Source of the DNA: a candidate division CSSED10-310 bacterium
GTDB taxonomy: Bacteria > CSSED10-310 > JAFGDC01
Length of the DNA: 19,480 nucleotides
Reading direction: 5' to 3'
Assembly: GCA_016932295.1 (NCBI GenBank)
Contig: JAFGDC010000081.1
Span: 1-19,480, forward strand
This document shows, piece by piece, positions 1 through 7,082 of this stretch. Numbering within the stretch: the first letter of the stretch is position 1; every line of letters starts with the position of its first letter. Position numbers and translations under genes: made by a program. Under the pieces are notes generated by a model. That model had not been told where the DNA came from, searched no databases, and saw only the letters and a program-made list of their open reading frames with translations.

Positions 1-1796
1 TGGGTTTTGGTGACAAGTAGTTGCAGGCGGCCCCGGTCGCCTTCGGTGAGTGCCTGCAGCAGCCTGAGGTGATGAGGCAGGATGAGGGGTGCGGTACCCA
101 GGGAAAAACGCTCAGCGGGATCGAGCATCAGATCAAAGGACTTGAGCCCGAATTCGTCGGAGACTATGTATTTCAGGTCGCCGTCCAGCAAGGAGATGGT
201 TTGATAATCACGGGCGGTTTCCGCCACTTCCAGCCGCCGCCTGATGACCGGTTGCAGCAAGTCGCCGGTGCAGAATGCGGGAGGCTCGATGCCTGCCATT
301 CGACATATGGTCGGGTACACGTCGATGAGGTTGCGGGTTGAGGAGTCGAGGTGTGCGGAGGTGATCCCGGGCTGCCTGATGATCAAAGGGATGCGGACGA
401 GTTCCTCGTACAGGGTGAGGCTGTGCAGGAAGCCGCCGTGATCGGCGAATTCTTCCCCATGGTCGGACAGGACAATGATAGTCGTGTCATCGAGCAGGTG
501 ATGTCCGGCAAGATACGTCAGAAAGGCGCCCAATTGGGTGTCGGCATGGCGCAGTCCGTCGTCGTAGAGGTCGACGAGATCACCGAGGGGCAGCGGTGAG
601 ACGGTCTGAGTGAGCCCCCAGCTATTCAATCCGGGTTTACTCAAAATCGGTCTGGGATTGTGTTGGTTATAGGGCATGTGCACATCATAATGGTGGATAA
701 AAAGGAAGAATGGTGTCTGGCTGTTTTGTTCGAGCCAGTGTTCAGCGGTGGTGAAGATGCCTGCGGCGGATTCTCCGCTGTAGTCGAAACACTGGAACCC
801 GCGCTCTATCCCCCAGCGGGGTGAAACATAGGCGCCTGCGGTGAAGGCGGCGGTGCGCCAGCCATGGTTGACGAACAGTTCGGCCAGTGCCGGATGGTTT
901 GCATCGAGAGGCGGGTCACCGGGATTCCGAACATGGTGGACCAGGGGTTCCAACCCGGAGAACAGCGAAACATGTGCGGGAAGTGTCCAGGAGCTTGTAC
1001 TGCGAGCGTTGGCGAATACTGTTCCATGTTTCGCAAGGCGATCCAGGTGGGGAGTCACGTTGCGGTCGTAGCCGTACGCTGAGACGTGATCGGCGCGAAG
1101 AGTATCGATGGAGATCAGCACGATGCCGCGGCGATCGGGCTTTCCCGGTGCTGCCAGGCGCGGTACCGAGAAGACTCCTTCAATGTCCTTGCCGCCCGTG
1201 ACGTTCCATGTGCAACGCAATCGCCACCGCCCGGATGCCGGCAGGCGCGTTTCCAGCACCCGCCAGGTCGCCGCGGTTTCATCGCCGGCCGCGATGGTGT
1301 CTTCCCGCAGTACCACCGGATCGTCGCCGGCCATGTGTGCCGTGATGCGGAACAAAACCGTGCCCGTCCGTGGCGCCATGCTGTCCGGTTCAATCCCCAG
1401 GGGCAAGAGCTGCTGGCTGATTCGGCCTTCCTTCCTGTGTGTCCTGCGCAGACGGCGCTGGTCATCCGCCATGATCCGCCAGACTTCATCGGGATCGGAG
1501 GTGGTTTCCACGTCTGTGGGAATGCCGTAATGTACGGTCAGTACGTCGGCCGCTCTCACCTCGAACCACTCCGACTGCCATTCTTCTCCGGCCGGTACAA
1601 CCGGCCTGGCGATTTTATGGATGGATCGATACCGGGAGACCGGGGCGAGGATCCGGTGCAGTTGCTCGACGGGCTCGGGTTCAGCGCAACCGGACAGGAT
1701 CAACCAGCCGATCCAGACCGGCAGGAGAATGCGATTACCGGCACACGTAAGGAGAGTGGAAAAAATGCGATACATGACGTTGGTGACTCCGTTCAT
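1..1796 (-). CDS. Sulfatase-like (alkaline phosphatase superfamily) lipoprotein, 3' end outside window
   Basis: Reading the minus strand from 1796 gives one open frame to the window edge (598 codons). It opens with a hydrophobic segment ending in the lipobox LSGC (Cys37), so the protein is probably an outer-envelope lipoprotein. Residues 38-220 are a beta-rich extension I do not recognise. The catalytic domain starts at GIVLISIDTLRADH (metal-binding Asp231) and includes SDHGEEFADHG (Asp445, His446). The active-site segment that reads CxPSR in true sulfatases reads TLPAH here, with Thr271 at the nucleophile position. No Cys or Ser is available for formylglycine, so a phosphodiesterase, phosphotransferase or unusual hydrolase role is as likely as sulfatase. 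ATG 1775 has GGAG 11 bases upstream and may be the real start; ATG 1796 has no clear Shine-Dalgarno. The family is certain, the substrate unknown. Confidence 0.9.
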   Translation of the reverse strand, partial: MNGVTNVMYRIFSTLLTCAGNRILLPVWIGWLILSGCAEPEPVEQLHRILAPVSRYRSIHKIARPVVPAGEEWQSEWFEVRAADVLTVHYGIPTDVETTSDPDEVWRIMADDQRRLRRTHRKEGRISQQLLPLGIEPDSMAPRTGTVLFRITAHMAGDDPVVLREDTIAAGDETAATWRVLETRLPASGRWRLRCTWNVTGGKDIEGVFSVPRLAAPGKPDRRGIVLISIDTLRADHVSAYGYDRNVTPHLDRLAKHGTVFANARSTSSWTLPAHVSLFSGLEPLVHHVRNPGDPPLDANHPALAELFVNHGWRTAAFTAGAYVSPRWGIERGFQCFDYSGESAAGIFTTAEHWLEQNSQTPFFLFIHHYDVHMPYNQHNPRPILSKPGLNSWGLTQTVSPLPLGDLVDLYDDGLRHADTQLGAFLTYLAGHHLLDDTTIIVLSDHGEEFADHGGFLHSLTLYEELVRIPLIIRQPGITSAHLDSSTRNLIDVYPTICRMAGIEPPAFCTGDLLQPVIRRRLEVAETARDYQTISLLDGDLKYIVSDEFGLKSFDLMLDPAERFSLGTAPLILPHHLRLLQALTEGDRGRLQLLVTKT

Positions 1797-1939
1797 GACG
1801 TGCAGAAACGATAGGAAGATTCGAGTGCGGTGTCAACAATGGCGATGTGCGAGCGTTGGTCATCTGTGGCAGGACGGATTCTGGCCGAAGATATCTCTTG
1901 GGCATCGTGTTTTTTTCGCGTCCATGGTCCGCCAGGCTG

Positions 1940-1948
1940 TGATAGAAT
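1940..1948 (+). promoter_or_regulatory. Extended -10 promoter for the alpha/beta hydrolase gene
   Basis: TG, one base, then TAGAAT (1943-1948) forms an extended -10 element. No good -35 is seen 17 bases upstream. Transcription would begin near 1955, giving a leader of about 20 bases that carries the AGGAAGGAGG Shine-Dalgarno (1961-1970). Confidence 0.4.
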
Positions 1949-1975
1949 CACCTTTCGGGTAGGAAGGAGGCGCTC

Positions 1976-2851
1976 ATGTCATGGCTGGAGGCGATCGCTG
2001 TCTGGGGAGTGTTGCTGTACCTGGTCATACAAGTCGTCACGGTGGTGGTGCCGCATGTGTGCCGCCGGCTCGATCGAAATCGACATCCGGGTTCCTATCC
2101 CGCGCCGGACCCCCCCCTGGGGAAAGCGGTGTTGTCCATCGTGCGCGAGATTGCGGTCAAATCAATCCTGTTGGGTGCAGTGCTGCTCAGCCAACCCTTC
2201 CGCGGGCGGATACATCGAAGCGGTCAGGGTCCTCTGGTGGTCGTGGTTCATGGGTACATGGGTTCCTGGATGAACTTCATGTGTATCATGCGCCGCCTGG
2301 TGAAGGCGGGCTTTTCAGTAATCGGCGTGGATCTTGGATTCGATTCCCCGGACGTGGCCACCCAGGCCGATCGCCTCGGCAAGACGCTCGATGCGGTCGA
2401 GGGACCGGCGGCGACGCCGGTGCTCTGTGCGCACAGCATGGGTGGTCTCGTGAGCCGTTATTTCGCCAATAATCTGGCACGGGGTCGGGTTCGGGGTATC
2501 ATCACCCTGGGCACGCCTCATTCCGGCACCAGGATGTCTCGATTTGCCACTCCGCCAGCTCGCCGGGATCTGGCGGTGAACGCGGAAGTGCAGGCCAGGC
2601 TGGGTTCTCCCGCCGATCTGGGCTGTCCTGTACTGACTATTTATTCGACTTTCGATCAGCTCGTCGTTCCCTGGACGGCGGCGCGTTTACCTGAGCCAGC
2701 GGAGGAATTCGTGGTGGCGGACCTTGGCCATGAAACCTTGCTGGTGGACTCTCATTGCCTCGATATCATCGTCAACGCCGCCCGGCGGTTTCATCGGCAG
2801 GACGCGGCTCCCCATCCCGCCGTCTCCGGGTTTCCAGGCCGCTCAGGGTAA
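1976..2851 (+). CDS. Membrane-anchored alpha/beta hydrolase (lipase/esterase type)
   Basis: This 291-residue protein has an N-terminal membrane segment (about residues 5-26), then an alpha/beta hydrolase fold. The visible signatures are the oxyanion-hole strand VVVVHGYMGS (88-97), the nucleophile elbow AHSMGG (Ser154), an acid at Asp227 in YSTFDQLVVP and the catalytic His252 in LGHET. TLGTPHSGT (177-185) is typical of triacylglycerol lipases and PGAP1-like esterases. The start is fixed by AGGAGG five bases before the ATG. The product probably hydrolyses lipid or ester bonds at the periplasmic face of the inner membrane; the substrate cannot be read from sequence. The last nine bases overlap the end of the convergent rsgA gene, leaving no room for a terminator between them. 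Confidence 0.88.
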   Translation: MSWLEAIAVWGVLLYLVIQVVTVVVPHVCRRLDRNRHPGSYPAPDPPLGKAVLSIVREIAVKSILLGAVLLSQPFRGRIHRSGQGPLVVVVHGYMGSWMNFMCIMRRLVKAGFSVIGVDLGFDSPDVATQADRLGKTLDAVEGPAATPVLCAHSMGGLVSRYFANNLARGRVRGIITLGTPHSGTRMSRFATPPARRDLAVNAEVQARLGSPADLGCPVLTIYSTFDQLVVPWTAARLPEPAEEFVVADLGHETLLVDSHCLDIIVNAARRFHRQDAAPHPAVSGFPGRSG

Positions 2852-3913
2852 CTCCATCTTCCGGCTGCTTCTTGAAATCTTGGCGATCTGTTTGTACTTT
2901 TTCCTCTCCAATTGGCGCATCCCTTCGGTCCGCCGTTGTTCTTGAAACCGAAGCTCTCGCTGCAGCTTCAAGTAGCTGCGCAGCCGCAATGGATCCAGGC
3001 TGCCCGTGGCGATGGCTTCCCGGATCGCACAGCCAGGCTCATTGTGATGCGTGCAATCACGAAAGCGGCAACTGGCAGCCAGTTCTTCTATCTCGCCGAA
3101 ACTGTGATCGATGCGTTCCTCCGATCCCCACATGCCCACCTCTCTGAGTCCCGGTGTGTCCAGTAATACGCCTCCTCCCGGCGCCATGATGAGTTCCCGG
3201 ATGGTGGTGGTATGGCGTCCTTTATGGACTGCATCGCTGATCGCCTGCACTTGTTGCCGTCCGCTGCCGAGGATGGCGTTGATGATGGTCGATTTGCCGA
3301 CGCCTGAGGAGCCCAGCAGGACCACCGTGGTGCCCGTCGTCAGGTAGGCACCTAACTGGTTCAGTCCGAAGCCGTTGGCGGCGCTGATCGCCACCACCGG
3401 CAGACCGATGCCGATGTGGCGCGAGGCGGCGATGAATGGGTCGATATCGGCGTGCAGGTCGGCCTTGTTGAGGACGATCACCGGTTGGGCACCGCTATCA
3501 TAGCAAAGGGTTACATATCGTTCCATGCGGTGTGGATTGAATTCTCTATCCAGGCCGCTCACCAGGAAGGCGTAATCGACATTGGCCGCCATGACCTGTT
3601 CGTCGGAACGATTCCCCGGGCGTTTGCGAATGAAGGCGCTGCGCCGTGGCAGCACGGTATGAATTATGCCGCGATCTCCCGGTGGGGGAGCGGTCATCAT
3701 CACCCAGTCACCCACTGCGGGCAGATCCGCCGAAGTGAGCACTCCGTGCCGGAAGGCACCGCTGGTCTGGGCGATCAATTCACCACATTCGCTGTAAACC
3801 AGATAGTGATCTTTTTGTTGATAGGCGATTCGGGCGGGAAAGCCCCCGTCGCGATCAAACGTCGCAAAGGTCGCCTGAAAAAAAGGATGCCATCCCAAAG
3901 TGTGCAAATTCAC
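2843..3913 (-). CDS. rsgA: Ribosome small-subunit-dependent GTPase A (RsgA/YjeQ)
   Basis: RsgA is a circularly permuted GTPase that assists late 30S subunit maturation. The permuted G-motif order is visible: G4 NKAD (149-152), then G1 GSSGVGKS (201-208, Lys207), then G3 DTPG. The OB-fold domain comes before them. The C-terminal zinc site has the expected C-x5-C-x-H-x5-C pattern (Cys282, Cys287, His289, Cys295). A longer frame runs up to 3973, but I choose GTG 3913: it has GGAGG ten bases upstream, and the protein then begins NLHTLGWHPFF, as in many relatives. Length is 356 residues, normal for the family. It stands alone, convergent with the lipase-like gene. A short ORF with a strong Shine-Dalgarno lies about 100 bases upstream. 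Confidence 0.96.
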   Translation of the reverse strand: MNLHTLGWHPFFQATFATFDRDGGFPARIAYQQKDHYLVYSECGELIAQTSGAFRHGVLTSADLPAVGDWVMMTAPPPGDRGIIHTVLPRRSAFIRKRPGNRSDEQVMAANVDYAFLVSGLDREFNPHRMERYVTLCYDSGAQPVIVLNKADLHADIDPFIAASRHIGIGLPVVAISAANGFGLNQLGAYLTTGTTVVLLGSSGVGKSTIINAILGSGRQQVQAISDAVHKGRHTTTIRELIMAPGGGVLLDTPGLREVGMWGSEERIDHSFGEIEELAASCRFRDCTHHNEPGCAIREAIATGSLDPLRLRSYLKLQRELRFQEQRRTEGMRQLERKKYKQIAKISRSSRKMELP

Positions 3914-4014
3914 TGCTCGCGTTCCTCCGAAAAAAATCTTTCGATTCCCACAGAGAAACCACGCGAGTTGCAACCGGGATGGCCAACTGCCGTCGGTCGG
4001 GAACGTCGCGGCGA

Positions 4015-4074
4015 TTACCTCTGTGGGGTGAATCCGATCCAGTTATGGTCGATGACCCTCACAGAAGCTGTCAT
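4015..4074 (-). CDS. Possible 19-residue leader peptide upstream of rsgA
   Basis: On the minus strand AAAGGAGG (4079-4086) lies four bases before ATG 4074, which opens a frame reading MTASVRVIDHNWIGFTPQR and then TAA. This is the best Shine-Dalgarno in the interval, about 100 bases upstream of the rsgA GTG. It could be a leader peptide, a small protein or a chance match. The spacing is shorter than usual, and an overlapping ATG at 4077 gives a second very short frame. I do not recognise the peptide. Confidence 0.3.
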   Translation of the reverse strand: MTASVRVIDHNWIGFTPQR

Positions 4075-4112
4075 ACATCCTCCTTTCGTTTGAAATGCGT
4101 CCATGCTCGAGA

Positions 4113-4135
4113 ATGCCGCCACGCGTGGCCGGCAT
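4113..4135. repeat. Inverted repeat, 11-bp arms with a one-base bulge
   Basis: ATGCCGCCACG is followed by CGTGGCCGGCAT, which pairs with it except for one extra base. As RNA this gives a strong hairpin with a CGCG loop. It lies about 40 bases before the small ORF on the minus strand, so it could be a leader hairpin or a protein-binding site. No T-run follows on either strand. Confidence 0.6.
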
Positions 4136-4284
4136 CCCCATTACGGATGAATGGGTAACACCTTTCTAACCATGAACCGGGCGGCTGTCAAGACAGCAGT
4201 GAAACAGTCTTTTGTTTCGACAGAAAAATTCCGGCTCGGATTCTGGCTGCCGGTGGCGTTGCCGGGGTCAGTTTGAAAGACACT

Positions 4285-4311
4285 GGGGTCGCGGGTCCGA
4301 TGGGGGTCGGG
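4285..4311 (+). other. Potential G-quadruplex motif
   Basis: Four G-runs of 4, 3, 5 and 3 bases are separated by loops of 4, 6 and 2 bases, matching the standard four-run quadruplex pattern on the plus strand. Further GGGGTC copies lie at 4264 and 4330. The motif is about 440 bases before the YfhO-like gene, too far to act on translation directly. Confidence 0.5.
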
Positions 4312-4329
4312 CGAGGCTCTCCCTACAAC

Positions 4330-4349
4330 GGGGTCGTACCCGGAATCTT
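4330..4349 (+). repeat. 20-bp dispersed repeat, copy 1
   Basis: GGGGTCGTACCCGGAATCTT occurs here and, reverse-complemented and identical, at 16447-16466. The core GGGT-CGT-ACCC can fold as a small hairpin. Both copies sit in gene-free intervals. The pattern resembles palindromic repeats left by REP-associated tyrosine transposases, but no transposase gene is in the window. Confidence 0.65.
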
Positions 4350-4640
4350 GCAATGTTCGTCGTGATACGTTGGCTTCCAATGTGTTACAGCAGCCGCGGA
4401 GACAAAGGGTGAACTGCCAGCGTCGCCGAAAGCACCGCCGCTGGAGGCACGCAACTGCTTGTCCCGTCAGGCAACCTCTCCTCACCACTCAACCATTGCA
4501 GATGTATATTCGAAACCAAAGGAAACGGTTCGCTTCAGAACACCCGCTGCGAGACAGGGGAACGGCCTGGTTTCACCGGTCATTATGGTGCGTGAACACC
4601 GGTTTCCCTTGTTGAGAGACTGATGCATTGTGAGTGGCGG

Positions 4641-4690
4641 CCGGCGCCGGTATCATGTGCTTCATCTTGGAAAGGAGCTGCCGGCGCCGG
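4641..4690. repeat. Pair of CCGGCGCCGG palindromes, 40 bp apart
   Basis: The perfect 10-bp palindrome CCGGCGCCGG occurs at 4641-4650 and 4681-4690, exactly 40 bases apart, and both copies are preceded by GCKG. Both lie before the preferred GTG start of the YfhO-like gene at 4728, so they could be an operator pair. In GC-rich DNA chance is also possible. Confidence 0.45.
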
Positions 4691-4727
4691 AATGGAAGAA
4701 ACAGGGGAGTGCCATGAGGACGACGCG

Positions 4728-7082
4728 GTGACACGGGTATCGAAACGATTCCGGGGGTCCTGCCTGCCCATCCTGCTTCTGTGCATCCCGGCCGTCTTCC
4801 TCTTCAGGGACATGCTCTGCCGCGGTGAGATTTTCCTTCCCGGAGAAGCGCTCTTCGGTTTCCCTCCGTGGGATATGCAGGGGAGAACCGGCCACTGGAT
4901 CGAGTTCGACCTGGTGCTCATGTTTTACCCCTGGGCTCGTTTCGTCGCCACATGGCTGAGCGCCGGCGTCATACCCTTGTGGAATCCCTGGACCATGTGC
5001 GGAGCGCCCTGTCTTGGCGCCGGTCAGCCGGCCGTTTGTTTTCCACTCACCTGGTTGTACATCATGGATCCATTGCGGAGTTTCGGCATGGTGGCTCTGC
5101 TGAGATTGCTGGCCATGCTGGTGGGATTCTACCTTTGGATGCGGGCACTGGGACTAGCTCAGTGGAGCGCGATTCTGGGTGCCTTGTCGTTCAGCTTCGG
5201 CGGTTACAACCAGTATGCGCTTGGACGAGCCAATGCCAACGTGTCCCTGTGCCTGCCCTGGTTCGCTTTCTTCGCCGCCCGGGCTCCCTCGTCCAGATCC
5301 GCTCCGCTTTTCCTGGCCGCGGCCGCCCTCGCGTTGGGTTTGGGCGGCCTGGGCGGACATGTGGAGAGTTCATTTTACTTGTACGTGTTCGCCGGAACCT
5401 ACCTTGTCCATCTCTATCGCCGCCGTCCACTCGCCGCCGCCGGCGCTCTCTTTTTCTGCCTGATCACCGCCCTGCTGGTGGCCGGCATCCAGTTGTATCC
5501 GTTCCTTGATTACCTGTCGCAGAGCGTGGTTTTCCATGTCCGATCGGGCGCCATCAGCGCGGTGGATGGCATGCCGCTGAGTTATCTCGTCACCCTCACC
5601 GCGCCTGAAATGTTTGGCAATCCGTGGGATGGTACCTATCGGGCGGCGCGGCTTACCTATTATGAAATCACCGGTGGATTCGGCGGCGTGACGGCACTCC
5701 TGTTCGCCATCCTGGCGGTCTTTGGTCCGGACCGGCGTCGCTGGTTTTTCATCGCCTGGTTCCTGGCGGCGCTGTGTGGTGCGTATGATGTGCCATTGCT
5801 GTCGCATGTAATCCGGTCGCTGCCTGGATTCTCCCTGGCTTATTGCGTGCGTATGTCTTTTCTGGGGTTGACCTGCCTGGCGGTGCTTGCATCGATCGGT
5901 CTGGATGACTGGCTGCGGGGAGTGGGATCAGGTTTCCGGCGGCGAATCGCCGCCACGATGCGCGCATCGGGTATCTCTCTGCGGCTGGCGCTTGGTGGTG
6001 TGCTGGCGGCGGTGCCGTTGCTCTTCGCGGCGTTCGGAGCGTCCGCCGCCACGGGTGGCGAGGTATTGACCTGGTGGCGGTACGGATGGTGCGCGGGGCC
6101 GCTGCTGGCTGCGGTTGCGCTGAGCTGCTCCCCGCTTCAGCGTCGGCCAGTCGCGGCCGCGGGAATAGCACTCGTCGCAGCATTGGAATTGCTGGCCTTC
6201 GCCGGCCGGCATAATGACTGGGTACCCGCTTCGTTGCTCTACCCCCGGACAGGAGGAATCGAGTATCTGGCGGCCAATACCGGGAATGGACGGATCGCGG
6301 CCTACGGCAAGGCGCTGTATCCGAACACCGGCATGGTGTACGGTCTCGCGGATGTGCGCGGATATGATTCCCTGGCGCCGCGCCGGTTCGTGGAGGCCAT
6401 CGGCGTGATGGATCCATCTCAGTTGATCCGGCGTCCGGACAATGTCATGCAATCGGTGGAACTCTACCGTTTTACACAGCCGATGTGCAGCCTGCTGGGT
6501 GTCAGGTACGTGGCCTTTCCCCAGGCAGCCGGCGAGAAGGCCATGGCGCTGGCGGCCACGGGAAGATTCCGGGCAGTGTATGCGGACGACCTGATTGTGC
6601 TCGAGAACGAAAAAGCCATGGATGAGGTGTTCTTCATTCCGGGTCCTCCGCTGCCGGTGGCGGATGCGCGGGTAATCATGGCGGCGCCTGCCTTCGATCC
6701 GGCCATCGTGGTGCCGGTCGATTCGACTTCGGGGTTCTCCTGTCCGCATCCTGTTCCAGTACCGATGAAGAATGCTCCATCGATCGTGACGCGGAACACG
6801 AGGCCGGGGCGCATCGACGCTCACTGCAGGACAGCGGAACCGGGGATGCTCGTGGTGACGCAGAATGCGCTGCACGGCTGGCGGGCGACAATCGATGAGA
6901 GTCCCGTCGAGGTGTGCCGGGCGTACCACTCGTTCATGGGAATAGTGTTGCCCGCCGGTGTCCACGACGTCATGTTCAGCTATGCGCCGTTTTCCTTCCG
7001 TATCGGTTCCTTCGCTTCCCTGCTGGGTTTCCTGGTTCTCGCCGCCGTCGCTGTGTTTCACTACAGGTCAGTATCAAAATGA
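4728..7082 (+). CDS. YfhO-family multi-pass membrane protein (GT-C-like)
   Basis: A 784-residue protein with an N-terminal helix (PILLLCIPAVFLF), the family-typical segment GEIFLPGEALFGFPPWD just after it, about ten further hydrophobic helices to roughly residue 510, a long extracytoplasmic C-terminal region and a last helix (GSFASLLGFLVLAAVAVF). The stretch NALHGWRATID followed by VPLPAG-like GIVLPAGVHDV is the usual C-terminal signature of YfhO (PF09586). Members are thought to act in glycosylation of cell-wall or lipid-linked polymers, resembling GT-C polyprenyl-phosphate-sugar transferases; the donor and acceptor here are unknown. GTG 4728 has GAGGA seven bases upstream. ATG 4692 (AAGGAG 14 bases away) and ATG 4623 (no clear Shine-Dalgarno) are in-frame alternatives. 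The stop overlaps the next start as ATGA, indicating translational coupling. Confidence 0.82.
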   Translation: MTRVSKRFRGSCLPILLLCIPAVFLFRDMLCRGEIFLPGEALFGFPPWDMQGRTGHWIEFDLVLMFYPWARFVATWLSAGVIPLWNPWTMCGAPCLGAGQPAVCFPLTWLYIMDPLRSFGMVALLRLLAMLVGFYLWMRALGLAQWSAILGALSFSFGGYNQYALGRANANVSLCLPWFAFFAARAPSSRSAPLFLAAAALALGLGGLGGHVESSFYLYVFAGTYLVHLYRRRPLAAAGALFFCLITALLVAGIQLYPFLDYLSQSVVFHVRSGAISAVDGMPLSYLVTLTAPEMFGNPWDGTYRAARLTYYEITGGFGGVTALLFAILAVFGPDRRRWFFIAWFLAALCGAYDVPLLSHVIRSLPGFSLAYCVRMSFLGLTCLAVLASIGLDDWLRGVGSGFRRRIAATMRASGISLRLALGGVLAAVPLLFAAFGASAATGGEVLTWWRYGWCAGPLLAAVALSCSPLQRRPVAAAGIALVAALELLAFAGRHNDWVPASLLYPRTGGIEYLAANTGNGRIAAYGKALYPNTGMVYGLADVRGYDSLAPRRFVEAIGVMDPSQLIRRPDNVMQSVELYRFTQPMCSLLGVRYVAFPQAAGEKAMALAATGRFRAVYADDLIVLENEKAMDEVFFIPGPPLPVADARVIMAAPAFDPAIVVPVDSTSGFSCPHPVPVPMKNAPSIVTRNTRPGRIDAHCRTAEPGMLVVTQNALHGWRATIDESPVEVCRAYHSFMGIVLPAGVHDVMFSYAPFSFRIGSFASLLGFLVLAAVAVFHYRSVSK

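Larger units (their letters stand above)
3914..4727. other. Gene-poor divergent interval between rsgA and the YfhO-like gene
   Basis: About 0.8 kb separates two divergent genes. Apart from the possible leader ORF I find no convincing coding frame; the 115-codon minus frame at 4141-4488 has no recognisable domain or Shine-Dalgarno. The interval holds an 11-bp inverted repeat (4113-4135), a run of GGGGTC motifs with a G-quadruplex pattern (4264-4335), one copy of a 20-bp repeat shared with 16447-16466, and two identical palindromes (4641-4650, 4681-4690). Its base composition and repeats suggest a decayed or repeat-invaded spacer. Confidence 0.6.

Noticed and set aside
1086..1814. 242-codon plus-strand frame
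   Set aside because: It is the shadow of the minus-strand sulfatase-like gene, which translates cleanly with motifs.
4141..4488. 115-codon minus-strand frame
   Set aside because: It has no Shine-Dalgarno or domain and runs through the G-rich repeat cluster.
4714..4731. Five-codon ORF ending at the GTG of the YfhO-like gene
   Set aside because: It is too short to support; its GAGGA more likely serves the GTG at 4728.
5928..7061. 377-codon minus-strand frame
   Set aside because: It is opposite the YfhO-like gene; Arg/His-rich shadow with no domain.
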